DNA of 12,365 nucleotides from an uncultured Bacteroidales bacterium (GTDB lineage Bacteria; Bacteroidota; Bacteroidia; Bacteroidales; Muribaculaceae): the NCBI GenBank assembly GCA_947177325.1, contig CAMWUH010000033.1, positions 1-12,365 on the forward strand, read 5' to 3'. Below are positions 1-7,562 of the stretch, in pieces. The translations under genes were made by a program, and so were the position numbers. A model generated the notes under the pieces. The model ran no database searches. It saw nothing but the letters and a program-made list of their open reading frames with translations, and had not been told where the DNA came from. Every line of letters begins with the position of its first letter. Positions within the stretch are counted from its first letter, which is position 1.

Positions 1-217
1 GAATACCACCTGCAGTGATAACCTTAGCGCCTTCTGAGAGGGCAGCACGTTCGGCGGCGAGTTTTTTCTGGCGTTTTTGTTGTGGGCGAATCATCATGAA
101 ATAGAAGATTGCAATAATGGCGATGATGAAAATCCAGCTTGTCCAGCCGGCTTGTCCACCTGCCTGACCGCCTGCAGCGGGAGCAGCATCGCAAAGGATA
201 GAATTTAAGTTAAGCAT
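1..217 (-). CDS. yajC: Preprotein translocase subunit YajC (3' end cut off by window edge)
   Basis: Accessory inner-membrane subunit that associates with SecDF-YidC next to the SecYEG translocon. The visible 72 codons run from an ATG at 215-217 and leave the window without a stop, so the C-terminal part is missing. Visible features are a short N-terminus, a Gly/Ala/Gln-rich linker (AAPAAGGQAGGQAG), one hydrophobic helix (WIFIIAIIAIFYFMMI) and the YajC signature just after it, IRPQQKRQKK. The segment ends in EGAKVITAGGI, matching the family's conserved G-x-x-V-x-T-x-G-G-I. It starts 38 nt downstream of the nusB stop with no promoter motif between them, so co-transcription with nusB is likely. 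A nusB-yajC pair is, from memory, common in Bacteroidales. Identification is firm; only completeness is unknown. Confidence 0.93.
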   Translation of the reverse strand, partial: MLNLNSILCDAAPAAGGQAGGQAGWTSWIFIIAIIAIFYFMMIRPQQKRQKKLAAERAALSEGAKVITAGGI

Positions 218-255
218 ATTAATGAAGTATAATTAGTGGCAAACGAAATTTTGGA

Positions 256-1725
256 TTAGTTACTTTTATCAGTCTTCTCAGGCTTGTCAAATGTTTTGTG
301 GAGAAGGTGCTCATTCTGCAAGCGAGATGCTATCGCATATAATACACCGTTAACAAACTGACCGGAACGTGGGGAACTGTAATAGTTGGCAATTTCAACG
401 TATTCGTTAATTGACACAACCAGAGGAATTGTCGGGAAATTCATTATTTCAGCAAGCGCTGTTGCTATAATGATAGTGTCCATAAAGGCAATTCGCTCGG
501 GGTCCCAATTTGATTCGTCGATACATTGGTCAATCAGGTTACGATACTCTTTAAAGCCGTTGAGTGTGTCAGTAAAGAGCTTTTCGCCAAATTTCTCATC
601 TTCTTCATCCTTAAATTGTGGAAGTAGGAGAAGTTGATGACTTGGAGATATGGCTGAACGTCGAATGGTTTTCAATACGAAAGTGCCAATGGTGGAAAGG
701 TCATCGTTCCAGTAGACTGATATGCCTTCGAGAGCTTCATCGAGAGCGTCACTTGTGAAAATAACCTGCTTGAAGAGGTCGCGCCAAAATTCTGCATCTT
801 CTTCAAAGGAAGTTTCGGTTTTGGCCATATAGTCACTATAAGCTTTCGAGGCCATGATTTTATCGAGGAGGGTCTTGAGCAAATAGTACTCCGAGTCCCA
901 AGAGAACGGATGCTCTTTAAAGAATGACTCCATCTCGGCCGATTCACGAATTGCAGCAACAAAAGCATTGTCAACGAATCGCGTGTTAGGGTTGAGATCG
1001 TCGGCAGTAGGCACATACTTAATTTTGGCTGCTTCAATATTATCGTACTGCATTTTGACTAATGCAACCGGCAATTGAAGTAGGGCGTGGTAAAGCAAGC
1101 AAGCTTGATCGAGCGATTTGCGAAGAGATTTTCGTGCGTTAATGAGAGATGTACGAGATTCGGTGTAGCTCTTGAGAGTGTCGATAACCATGTTGACGCC
1201 TCGTTCGAAACCTACGTTGGTAAAGTCGCCATCAGCAGCTAATCGGAATTGTTCTTTGAGCTGTTCATCTTTCAAAATAACTGATTCGAGTAGAGTCCGC
1301 CAAAGGTTAGACTCAATTTCCAAATCAATTTTACGCTTTTTGGCGAAGTCGGTTACAGCCGATTGGCGTTGCAGCGTTTCAGCAAGAGCAACCACGGCTT
1401 TATTCATTGAGCTCAGACGATGGGCGTTTTTCACTCCCTCTTCTTTTATTTCTGAAATCGTCGAAAGGGCTTCAGCAACCAAGCTTTTTTTGAAAGGGTT
1501 GGCGCCGGATTCAGTAGTTAACACCAATGCTTGATCGCCCGGACATAGTTTTCGGCCTGATAGTTTAACGATCAAAAGTAGCAAATCGATATAAACTCGA
1601 TAGGCGTAAAGATTGTCGCGGGTTGCTTTCTCAGGAACTCCTGCAATAGTGAAATCACTTTTAGTCAGGAGATAGCTGTAGAGAGTTTGAACAACCTTAA
1701 TACGTATCAAAACACGGTTAATCAT
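256..1725 (-). CDS. nusB: Transcription antitermination factor NusB, enlarged form with internal duplication
   Basis: NusB binds boxA RNA with ribosomal protein S10 (NusE) and supports rRNA antitermination. The N-terminus (residues 1-20, NRVLIRIKVVQTLYSYL) is the first NusB helix. The C-terminal half (about 405-470) has the NusB core: RIAFMDTIIIATALAEIMNF, then IP-x-x-V-S-INEYVEIA and SGQFVNGVLYAI. Residues about 202-400 match the extra middle region I recall from Bacteroidota NusB (LNPNTRFV at 244-251, FWRDLFKQVI at 313-322, VYWNDDL at 337-343). The protein has 489 residues against roughly 300-320 that I recall for Bacteroides relatives. The excess, residues about 36-197, looks like a diverged second copy of that middle region. 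The start is the only one giving the complete first helix. A promoter lies just upstream, and yajC follows by 38 nt. The family call is strong; the duplication is my own alignment by eye. Confidence 0.93.
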   Translation of the reverse strand: MINRVLIRIKVVQTLYSYLLTKSDFTIAGVPEKATRDNLYAYRVYIDLLLLIVKLSGRKLCPGDQALVLTTESGANPFKKSLVAEALSTISEIKEEGVKNAHRLSSMNKAVVALAETLQRQSAVTDFAKKRKIDLEIESNLWRTLLESVILKDEQLKEQFRLAADGDFTNVGFERGVNMVIDTLKSYTESRTSLINARKSLRKSLDQACLLYHALLQLPVALVKMQYDNIEAAKIKYVPTADDLNPNTRFVDNAFVAAIRESAEMESFFKEHPFSWDSEYYLLKTLLDKIMASKAYSDYMAKTETSFEEDAEFWRDLFKQVIFTSDALDEALEGISVYWNDDLSTIGTFVLKTIRRSAISPSHQLLLLPQFKDEEDEKFGEKLFTDTLNGFKEYRNLIDQCIDESNWDPERIAFMDTIIIATALAEIMNFPTIPLVVSINEYVEIANYYSSPRSGQFVNGVLYAIASRLQNEHLLHKTFDKPEKTDKSN

Positions 1726-1771
1726 ATAAAGCTCTAATGTTCTCTTAGTTTGTGATAGAATTTTCTACCTG

Positions 1772-1802
1772 CAAAGTTAGCTTTTTTTGATAAAATATGC
1801 AA
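1772..1802 (-). promoter_or_regulatory. Bacteroidota-type promoter for nusB-yajC
   Basis: Read on the minus strand, a -33 TTG (1802-1800) is separated by 20 bp from a perfect -7 element TAACTTTG (1779-1772). This fits the sigma-ABfr consensus TTTG/TTG-N19-21-TAnnTTTG. The expected transcription start near 1766 gives a leader of about 40 nt before the nusB ATG. The -33 box begins right behind the thiL stop codon, so nusB can be transcribed independently of the genes upstream. Confidence 0.75.
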
Positions 1803-1803
1803 T

Positions 1804-2844
1804 TTATTTTTCTGCGTCTTTAAGCGGGTTCCACCCTTGAGCCTTAATTGGAAATTCGGCGCCGTCACGAGTAATCATTGCGCAGCCCATATCGGGTTGG
1901 GTCATGTGACCGATAATTTTGATGCCCTTGATATTCTTAATAGTTTCGTGGTCAGAAAGGGGCACTGTAAATAAGAGTTCATAATCCTCGCCGCCGTTCA
2001 TTGCAGCAGTAACGAGGTTCATGCCAATTTCCTCGGCCATGACGGCTGTCTGATAGTCAATTGGAATACGGTCTTCGTAAACACGGCAACCGGTGTGACT
2101 TTGCTTACACAAATGCAAAAGCTCGGAGGAAAGGCCATCCGAAACGTCCATCATCGATGTTGGTACAATGCCGGCTTTCTCGAGTTCGTCAATGATGTCG
2201 CGGCGTGCTTCAGGCTTTAGTTGACGTTCAACAAGATATTCTTTACCTGCAAAATCAGGCTGAAAATCCTTTTGTCCGGCCGAAGCTATTTTTTCGCGTT
2301 CCAGTAGCTGCAGGCCCATGTAGGCAGCCCCTAAGTCGCCGGAAACACAAATCAAGTCAGTAGGCTTCGCGCCGTTGCGATAAACTATTTTATCTTCGTC
2401 TGCATCGCCTATGCAGGTAATAGAAATTACGAGGCCTGAGCGGGATGATGTAGTATCACCTCCAACAATGTCAACGCCATATATTTCACAAGCCAAACGA
2501 ATGCCGGCATATAGTTGCTCGATGTGTTCAACGGTGAAGCGTTTTGAAATACCGAGCGAAACGGTGATTTGCCGAGGGCGGGCGTTCATGGCGTATAAGT
2601 CAGAAAAGTTGACGATTGCTGATTTATAGCCGAGGTGTTTAAGGGGGACGTAGGTCAAGTCAAAATGTACTCCCTCAAGAAGCAGGTCGGTTGACACTAA
2701 CACCTTTTTCCCTTCATAGTCCATGACGGCACAGTCGTCGCCAACGGCTTTTTTAGTTGAGGCGTTATGGATGGGAAGGTTTTCGGTTATATGGTCGATA
2801 AGACCAAATTCGCCTAATGTGGAGATCTCTGTTTGGTTTTCCAT
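1804..2844 (-). CDS. thiL: Thiamine-monophosphate kinase ThiL
   Basis: Phosphorylates thiamine monophosphate to thiamine pyrophosphate with ATP, the last step of cofactor synthesis; cytoplasmic. The 346 residues show the full ThiL/AIRS-like set in order: GDDCA (35-39), STDLLLEGVHF (51-61), NFSDLYAMNA (79-88), GVDIVGGDTT (123-132), the DVSDGLSSEL helix start (233-242) and NGGEDYELLF (283-292). The Asp-rich motifs bind Mg-ATP. Length is normal for the family. The start is supported by the usual short N-terminal extension before GEFGLIDHI. It lies 75 nt downstream of the purine nucleoside phosphorylase gene on the same strand. I found no convincing TAnnTTTG box in that gap, so it probably belongs to the lpxK transcript. 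No other thiamine gene is in view. Confidence 0.96.
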   Translation of the reverse strand: MENQTEISTLGEFGLIDHITENLPIHNASTKKAVGDDCAVMDYEGKKVLVSTDLLLEGVHFDLTYVPLKHLGYKSAIVNFSDLYAMNARPRQITVSLGISKRFTVEHIEQLYAGIRLACEIYGVDIVGGDTTSSRSGLVISITCIGDADEDKIVYRNGAKPTDLICVSGDLGAAYMGLQLLEREKIASAGQKDFQPDFAGKEYLVERQLKPEARRDIIDELEKAGIVPTSMMDVSDGLSSELLHLCKQSHTGCRVYEDRIPIDYQTAVMAEEIGMNLVTAAMNGGEDYELLFTVPLSDHETIKNIKGIKIIGHMTQPDMGCAMITRDGAEFPIKAQGWNPLKDAEK

Positions 2845-2919
2845 TTGTCTAAATAATCTGAATGTTTACTCTTTACTACACAAATTGCAGGGTAAAAGTT
2901 TAGAGCATTCTTAACGAAA

Positions 2920-3735
2920 TCAGATTTGTCGGAGCAGGCCTTGTACGATTTTCAGCATTTTGGGCTGGGCGATTACTGCGGCTTGTTGCACCTCTTCATG
3001 GGTAGGAACTTGGGTAATGTCTTTACCACCGAGGTCAGTAATAACCGAGATGCCAAACACCTCCATTGAAGCATGGTTAGCTACGATGACTTCGGGCACG
3101 GTTGACATTCCAACAGCATCACCACCCATAATGCGGAATGCTTCATATTCAGCAGGAGTTTCAAAAGTGGGGCCTGTTACGCCTACGTATACGCCGTGCA
3201 TCAGGCGAATGCCTTCAGCTTGGGCAATTTTGTCGGCTAACTCAATCATGCGGGGGCTATAAGCACGAGTCATTGCAGGGAATCGCGGACCGAGTTCGTT
3301 GTAATTTTTTCCACGCAAGGGGTTTTCGGGGAAAAGGTTGATGTGGTCGGTAATGATCATTACGTCGCCCACTTCAAATTCTTTATTCATGCCACCGGAG
3401 GCGTTTGAAACATAAAGACGTTCAATACCCAAAGCCTTGAACACTCTGACCGGGAATGTTACCTGCTTCATATCGTAGCCTTCATAGTAATGGAAGCGAC
3501 CTTGCATTGCAATTACGGGGCGAGAAGCGAGTGTGCCGAAGATGAGATTTCCGGAGTGACCTTCGACGGTCGAAACAGGGAAGTTGGGGATTTCGGTATA
3601 TGGAATGAATTGGGGGTTTTCGATGTGGTCAACGAGAGCGCCCAGACCAGTGCCGAGGATTATGGCATCCTTGGGCATAGGCATTGTTACACGACTTCTG
3701 AGATATTCGGCGGTTTGATTAATTTGTTGTAACAT
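2920..3735 (-). CDS. punA: Purine nucleoside phosphorylase, trimeric (PNP/MTAP) family
   Basis: Cleaves purine (deoxy)nucleosides with phosphate to free base and (deoxy)ribose 1-phosphate in purine salvage; cytoplasmic, family usually trimeric. Conserved elements of the 271 residues are GTGLG (28-32), VEGHSG with His60, GRFHYYEGY (79-87), NASGG (111-115), GDVMIITDHINL (123-134), GPTFETPAEYE with Glu192 (human Glu201), and GDAVGMSTVPEVIVA (205-219). All phosphate- and sugar-binding segments look intact. One active-site residue differs from the human enzyme: by eye alignment, human Asn243 is Asp234 here (SVITD). In human PNP, Asn-to-Asp at this site is known to permit 6-aminopurines. It sits between lpxK and thiL on the same strand, an arrangement I recall from other Bacteroidales. 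The symbol follows Bacillus usage. Family certain; exact substrate range not. Confidence 0.95.
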   Translation of the reverse strand: MLQQINQTAEYLRSRVTMPMPKDAIILGTGLGALVDHIENPQFIPYTEIPNFPVSTVEGHSGNLIFGTLASRPVIAMQGRFHYYEGYDMKQVTFPVRVFKALGIERLYVSNASGGMNKEFEVGDVMIITDHINLFPENPLRGKNYNELGPRFPAMTRAYSPRMIELADKIAQAEGIRLMHGVYVGVTGPTFETPAEYEAFRIMGGDAVGMSTVPEVIVANHASMEVFGISVITDLGGKDITQVPTHEEVQQAAVIAQPKMLKIVQGLLRQI

Positions 3736-3768
3736 AGCTAATCAAATTGAATTATAGTGTTAGGTATT

Positions 3769-3792
3769 AAAAAGGTTTCAAATTAATTGAAA
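3769..3792 (-). terminator. Weak terminator-like hairpin after lpxK
   Basis: The gap between lpxK and PNP contains a perfect inverted repeat, TTTCAA (3776-3781) and TTGAAA (3787-3792), with a 5-nt loop. On the minus strand it is followed by CC and five T. The stem is only 6 bp with a single G-C pair, so any termination would be partial. It might lower PNP-thiL expression relative to lpxK, or it may be a chance feature of AT-rich spacer. Confidence 0.25.
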
Positions 3793-3797
3793 GCAGA

Positions 3798-4904
3798 TTA
3801 TCGACCGAGATTAAGGTTTCGATCACGAATAATCTTTTTCAAATCGAAGTCAAATGGCTCCTCTGCCCTGTCGTCAAATTCAACTTCAATAGGCTGATAG
3901 AAGGTGTAGGGTTTGAGGTGTTGAGGAAAATAAGGGTTATTAGCCAACCTTACAGCATCTTTTTCAGTTGTGATGATAAATCGGTTTTCGCCCGGCATCT
4001 GCTGGAATTTATCTTCAATAGCAGCCAAGTCTTTTCGAGTGAACTTATGATGGTCAGGGAATACTTTAACCTTAACTCGGGCTTGATGCGTTTTTAAGAA
4101 TTTTACAAAGGGACGAGGGTTGGCTATGCCCGAAAGAGCAAGCAAAGTGTCGTTGTGAGAGAGCCAATTAAGAGTTGGGATTTGTTTGGGATTGACGTTT
4201 TCAGGGAAAACGGGTCTAAGTCCGGGATATACGAATCGTGAAAAAAACAGCTTTTGATAAGGGAAAAGCTTCAAGTTTTCCTGAAGGATTCGATATTCGA
4301 GAGGGAGAAGTTTATCAGGGCACTTTGTAACGATAACAATGTCGGCGCGATTGAGCGATCTTTTGGATTCGCGCAAACGTCCTAACGGCATCAATTTATC
4401 TTCATAAACAGGTTTGGAAAACTCAGTTAAGACGATGTTGATAGCCGGCTTGACATAGCGGTGCTGGAAGCCGTCATCCAAGATTATAAGATTTATGTCG
4501 GGGTCAACTTTCTTCAACTCTTCAATACCCTGACAGCGGTTTTCGCAAACAGCTACCGTTACTTCATTGCCGAATTTCTGATAAATCTGATATGGTTCGT
4601 CACCAATATCGTTGGGGGTAGAGCGAGAGGTGGCGAGTACAAATCCGCGTGTTTTTCTTTTATATCCTCTCGACAAAACGGCAACTCTATAGTTGTATTT
4701 GAGAAGATTGACAATGTATTCAGTGTGGGGCGTTTTTCCTGTGCCACCAACCGCGATATTGCCAACTGAAATTACAGGTATATCAAATGAGCGCTCGCGC
4801 AAGATATGAAATTTAAACATCACATTGCGAACCCCTACTCCAAAGCCATATAATTTGGATAAGGGGAGCAAAATGAAATTTTTTACAAATTTGCTGCGAG
4901 CCAT
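3798..4904 (-). CDS. lpxK: Tetraacyldisaccharide 4'-kinase LpxK
   Basis: Inner-membrane-associated kinase that phosphorylates the 4' position of the tetraacyldisaccharide 1-phosphate precursor, giving lipid IVA in the Raetz pathway of lipid A synthesis. The 368 residues contain an N-terminal hydrophobic, membrane-associating segment (about 8-22, NFILLPLSKLYGFGV), SVGNIAVGGTGKTP with the Walker A P-loop (53-59), VLSRGYKRK (77-83), GDEP (101-104) and the hallmark DDGFQHR (143-149), followed by MPLGRLRES (172-180). The C-terminal ITTEKDAVRL segment is also typical. Length is within the family range (about 320-370). The ATG gives a standard N-terminus. It heads the group lpxK-PNP-thiL, 62 nt before PNP, behind a long promoter-bearing leader. 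Its presence implies an LPS-making Gram-negative cell. Confidence 0.96.
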   Translation of the reverse strand: MARSKFVKNFILLPLSKLYGFGVGVRNVMFKFHILRERSFDIPVISVGNIAVGGTGKTPHTEYIVNLLKYNYRVAVLSRGYKRKTRGFVLATSRSTPNDIGDEPYQIYQKFGNEVTVAVCENRCQGIEELKKVDPDINLIILDDGFQHRYVKPAINIVLTEFSKPVYEDKLMPLGRLRESKRSLNRADIVIVTKCPDKLLPLEYRILQENLKLFPYQKLFFSRFVYPGLRPVFPENVNPKQIPTLNWLSHNDTLLALSGIANPRPFVKFLKTHQARVKVKVFPDHHKFTRKDLAAIEDKFQQMPGENRFIITTEKDAVRLANNPYFPQHLKPYTFYQPIEVEFDDRAEEPFDFDLKKIIRDRNLNLGR

Positions 4905-4907
4905 GCG

Positions 4908-4982
4908 CTATATCTGAAAACTGCCCGCGAGAGAATGCATCAAAGAGTAATCAATCGAGAAAGAGATTAGTCGACCTGTCAT
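4908..4982 (-). CDS. Possible 24-codon leader ORF upstream of lpxK (tentative)
   Basis: Within the predicted lpxK leader, an ATG at 4982-4980 opens 24 codons (begins MTGRLISFSIDY, ends HSLAGSFQI) ending in TAG at 4910-4908. One CGC codon then separates that stop from the lpxK ATG, in the same frame. No ribosome-binding site is evident, although Bacteroidota often lack one. The peptide resembles nothing I know. If translated it could couple or modulate lpxK translation. It could equally be a chance frame or a remnant of a longer N-terminus. Confidence 0.15.
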   Translation of the reverse strand: MTGRLISFSIDYSLMHSLAGSFQI

Positions 4983-5048
4983 GAATTTATATTGTGATAG
5001 TATCTACTGTGAGCAGTTGTTTAGTAGTTGAAGTAGTGAAGATTTCCA

Positions 5049-5080
5049 CAAAGTTAAAACTATTAGAAAAGAATTCAAAA
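5049..5080 (-). promoter_or_regulatory. Bacteroidota-type promoter for lpxK (and probably PNP-thiL)
   Basis: On the minus strand, TTTTG (5080-5076) is followed after 19 bp by a perfect TAACTTTG (5056-5049). This is one of the two best full matches to the phylum's vegetative promoter in the window. Transcription should begin near 5042, giving a leader of about 137 nt before lpxK, which is long for this region. The rest of the 247-nt gap (4905-5151) shows no conserved gene and no GC-rich terminator behind the upstream DUF5686 gene. Confidence 0.75.
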
Positions 5081-5151
5081 TTTCTAAGGTAGATTTTTCC
5101 GTTTTTACGTTAAAAAAAGATGATTTTGACAGAGAATTATTTAATATCGGT

Positions 5152-7488
5152 CTAAAAATGGAATTTCATGCCTACTCTAATGCCTGATTTGTCGATGTTT
5201 TCAAAATGAAGATATGTTAAGCGCCACACATACTCAATTCTGAATAGAGAGAAAATATTGTCAATGCCGGCTGATAGCTCTACATACGGGCGACATCCGT
5301 CAAGGGTATGTGTGCCGGCAGGAAATGCAGGGAGAGACGGGTTGAAAGCCGGATTATTGGCTTGGCTTAGATGTCCAATAAATGCCTTGGCTTCAAACAC
5401 TTCTCTGAGTTTGAGCCGTTTGATGCCCGCAATATTGTTTAATATGGCGCCATTGGCATGATAGCTGACATTGAGAGAGGCGTAGGAATCGAGGATAAAT
5501 TCCATTGGGTTAAGCAATGCATAGGTTTCAGGTTGAATAATGTAAGACAGATTAGCGTTGGGAATGATTAATGCTGTGAATGGAGAAACTGACCACGAGT
5601 GAGCTCCGGTTGCCATTATATCGATAAATCCGAATGCTGAGAACCAAAATCGTTTTTTTATAGACAATGACGTTAAATTACAGGTGAAATCGTTGCCGAA
5701 CAATCCTTTGGGGGAGTAGTCGTGGGTCAAGCTTATGCATAGTCCGTCGTTGTTGATGGGTTGGCGTGATGATCGGTTTTGATAGAATTTTTGATTGGGC
5801 TTCCACTCAATTGTAGCTTTGAATTCGGATTCATTAATTCGGGGGATTGACAGACCATCAGGCCGGTGAAGCGAAAGTCCGCGAGAAGATTCAAACTGAC
5901 GATAGCAGCCCGACAGTTCGAAAGACAGATCATTAAAAGTTTCAATCTTATAGGCGAGTAAAGCTTTGCGCTCATAGAGTTGGAGGGTGTCTTTCTCGCG
6001 ACGTAGCGACAGGAAAATATTATCCGGAGATGTAAAGGCGTAATGCTGGCCGGGGCCGTAGGTGTCAAATTTATACTGACCTCGGATTGAGTGTACAGGA
6101 AATTCTGCGGCATGATTTTCTTTAGGTAGAAAAGAATACTCTATTTCGGCATTATATTTCCATTTGTGGTCACGTGTGCCATAAGCGCCATAGCCTTTAA
6201 GAAAAACATGATTGTTGAGTTTGGCGGTAGTCATTCCTCCAAGTCTAAAACGAGTGCCTTCAATATCATTAAAGCTAAGCATAGCGTTGACCGGGCCAAT
6301 ATCTATTTTAGAAGGGTTGCCGGTTGGGATATAGCCTTGCACTATTATTTTTGCAAGTATTTCACTCCATTTATATTGCTTTATAGAGCGGAGTTCGCTC
6401 ATTATAGCAGTCATTTCGTTGTCAGTCAGCGATGTGGAGCGAGGACGCACTCTATGCCAAAAGTCGTCATCTTTCAGCCATGCATCGGGAGTGGTAAATA
6501 CTTTTTGTGACCTTTCGAAAATTTCGGTATTAGCCGGTTGTTCAAAGTTATGGCCAGAGAAGTTGCCGGATTTGATTATGATTATCCCCCTGGTACCCGA
6601 TATGGCGGCTAACTGCCCGGTGATTGTTTCTCGGGTTTTGAGCCGATAGCCGTTAGGTGACGGAGAATAGCGTTGACTTATTGCGAAATTTTCGATAAAA
6701 TTGATATTTGTTTTACCGGGAATTTTCATGTCAACCCCTCGAATCATCTTGAGAGAGTCCACAGGATCATACCAAATTCGACCTGAAAAACCGAAGAAAG
6801 CATTATTGCGGGGAATAAAATCGAGTGAAGCAAGTGCCTCTCCTCCGCTCTGAATAGTGTCGCCGATATAGTAACGATAAAAGTCGGGGCCAAGGGTTGA
6901 TAACGGGCTCACGAAACGGTTACCAAGAATAACGATGTCATTGTTAAAAATGTCAATTTCCCGGAAAACATCGTCAATGTAAGTGATGATGTTATCGCGC
7001 TCAAAAATATCATCAACACCACTGCTTTTCAATCCGTCGATAAGGGTGCGGATTGTGGCAGGCTTGTTTCTCGACAACACTAATGATGCTCGTTCTTTCA
7101 CCGAGAGCGGCAGATAACGGGTTGAAGCAACCGCGGATGAATCAATGACACTGTTGAGAAATGCAAATTTGCTTTCTGATTTAATAGAGTCAGAAAACTT
7201 GTCTAAACCGATAACGATATTATCGTATTGCCGATAACTGTAAAAGGGAGTCTGAAAGGGGCTTAATTGTTTGTTTAAATCACGAAGTTGCTTTTGCAGC
7301 TCAACTGCGGGGTTATTACGCTTGGAGTAATGTTCTTTCCTGGCTTTGACATTGACTGCCGGCAAATCGACCTCTGTGCCCAATGTGTCAATGTTGATTG
7401 GCGATGTCGGGTTAACAGCGGCAGCAGTTTGGCTGATAGATATTATCAGCGATGCAACAGCTATTATGAAACATCGACGGAAAAACAT
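5152..7488 (-). CDS. DUF5686-family outer-membrane protein, short form without an N-terminal regulatory-like domain
   Basis: Predicted outer-membrane protein of unknown function. A signal peptide is clear (MFFRRC, a hydrophobic run to about residue 20, then QTAAA with likely cleavage near 24). Family hallmarks follow: VNVKARKEHYSKRNNPAVE (45-63), then the DNIITYIDDVFREIDIFNND block and NRFVSPLSTLGPDFYRYYIGDT (about 165-211). The C-terminal two thirds consist of alternating hydrophobic strands typical of a beta-barrel, for example TRFRLGGMTTAKL and GYGAYGTRDHKWKYNAEIEY. It ends on aromatic residues (GIRVGMKFHF), the usual barrel-insertion signal. Many relatives, as I recall, carry a carboxypeptidase-regulatory-like domain between signal peptide and hallmark; here only about 20 residues fill that space. 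It is divergent from the CYTH gene and 247 nt upstream of lpxK. The family call rests on remembered motifs; molecular role unknown. Confidence 0.8.
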   Translation of the reverse strand: MFFRRCFIIAVASLIISISQTAAAVNPTSPINIDTLGTEVDLPAVNVKARKEHYSKRNNPAVELQKQLRDLNKQLSPFQTPFYSYRQYDNIVIGLDKFSDSIKSESKFAFLNSVIDSSAVASTRYLPLSVKERASLVLSRNKPATIRTLIDGLKSSGVDDIFERDNIITYIDDVFREIDIFNNDIVILGNRFVSPLSTLGPDFYRYYIGDTIQSGGEALASLDFIPRNNAFFGFSGRIWYDPVDSLKMIRGVDMKIPGKTNINFIENFAISQRYSPSPNGYRLKTRETITGQLAAISGTRGIIIIKSGNFSGHNFEQPANTEIFERSQKVFTTPDAWLKDDDFWHRVRPRSTSLTDNEMTAIMSELRSIKQYKWSEILAKIIVQGYIPTGNPSKIDIGPVNAMLSFNDIEGTRFRLGGMTTAKLNNHVFLKGYGAYGTRDHKWKYNAEIEYSFLPKENHAAEFPVHSIRGQYKFDTYGPGQHYAFTSPDNIFLSLRREKDTLQLYERKALLAYKIETFNDLSFELSGCYRQFESSRGLSLHRPDGLSIPRINESEFKATIEWKPNQKFYQNRSSRQPINNDGLCISLTHDYSPKGLFGNDFTCNLTSLSIKKRFWFSAFGFIDIMATGAHSWSVSPFTALIIPNANLSYIIQPETYALLNPMEFILDSYASLNVSYHANGAILNNIAGIKRLKLREVFEAKAFIGHLSQANNPAFNPSLPAFPAGTHTLDGCRPYVELSAGIDNIFSLFRIEYVWRLTYLHFENIDKSGIRVGMKFHF

Positions 7489-7525
7489 ATTTTGTCAGGT
7501 GTAAAAGATATATAAAAGAAAATGG

Positions 7526-7533
7526 TAACTTTG
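7526..7533 (+). promoter_or_regulatory. -7 promoter element for the CYTH gene
   Basis: A perfect TAACTTTG lies 29 nt before the CYTH ATG, predicting a start near 7540 and a leader of about 23 nt. No TTG sits at the expected 19-21 bp distance; the nearest, at 7492-7494, is 31 bp away. The promoter may therefore be weaker or activator-dependent. The same 74-nt divergent spacer must also serve the minus-strand DUF5686 gene, for which I see only an imperfect TATCTTTT. Confidence 0.5.
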
Positions 7534-7562
7534 TGTATGTAAAAATTTAAGTCAGACGAAAA

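Noticed and set aside
672..1037. A second minus-strand frame overlapping nusB, considered as a sign of a frameshift.
   Set aside because: The conserved NusB middle-region motifs (LNPNTRFV, FWRDLFKQVI, VYWNDDL) are all in the main frame without interruption.
1172..1534. A 120-codon plus-strand frame inside nusB, in the unusual insert region.
   Set aside because: The minus-strand frame is continuous with conserved NusB sequence on both sides and shows repeat homology, while the plus-strand peptide looks like a low-complexity shadow with no promoter.
5098..5125. Possible terminator behind the DUF5686 gene (ACGT flanked by T- and A-runs).
   Set aside because: The arms do not align as a proper stem and consist only of A-T pairs around a central ACGT, so a stable hairpin is not credible.
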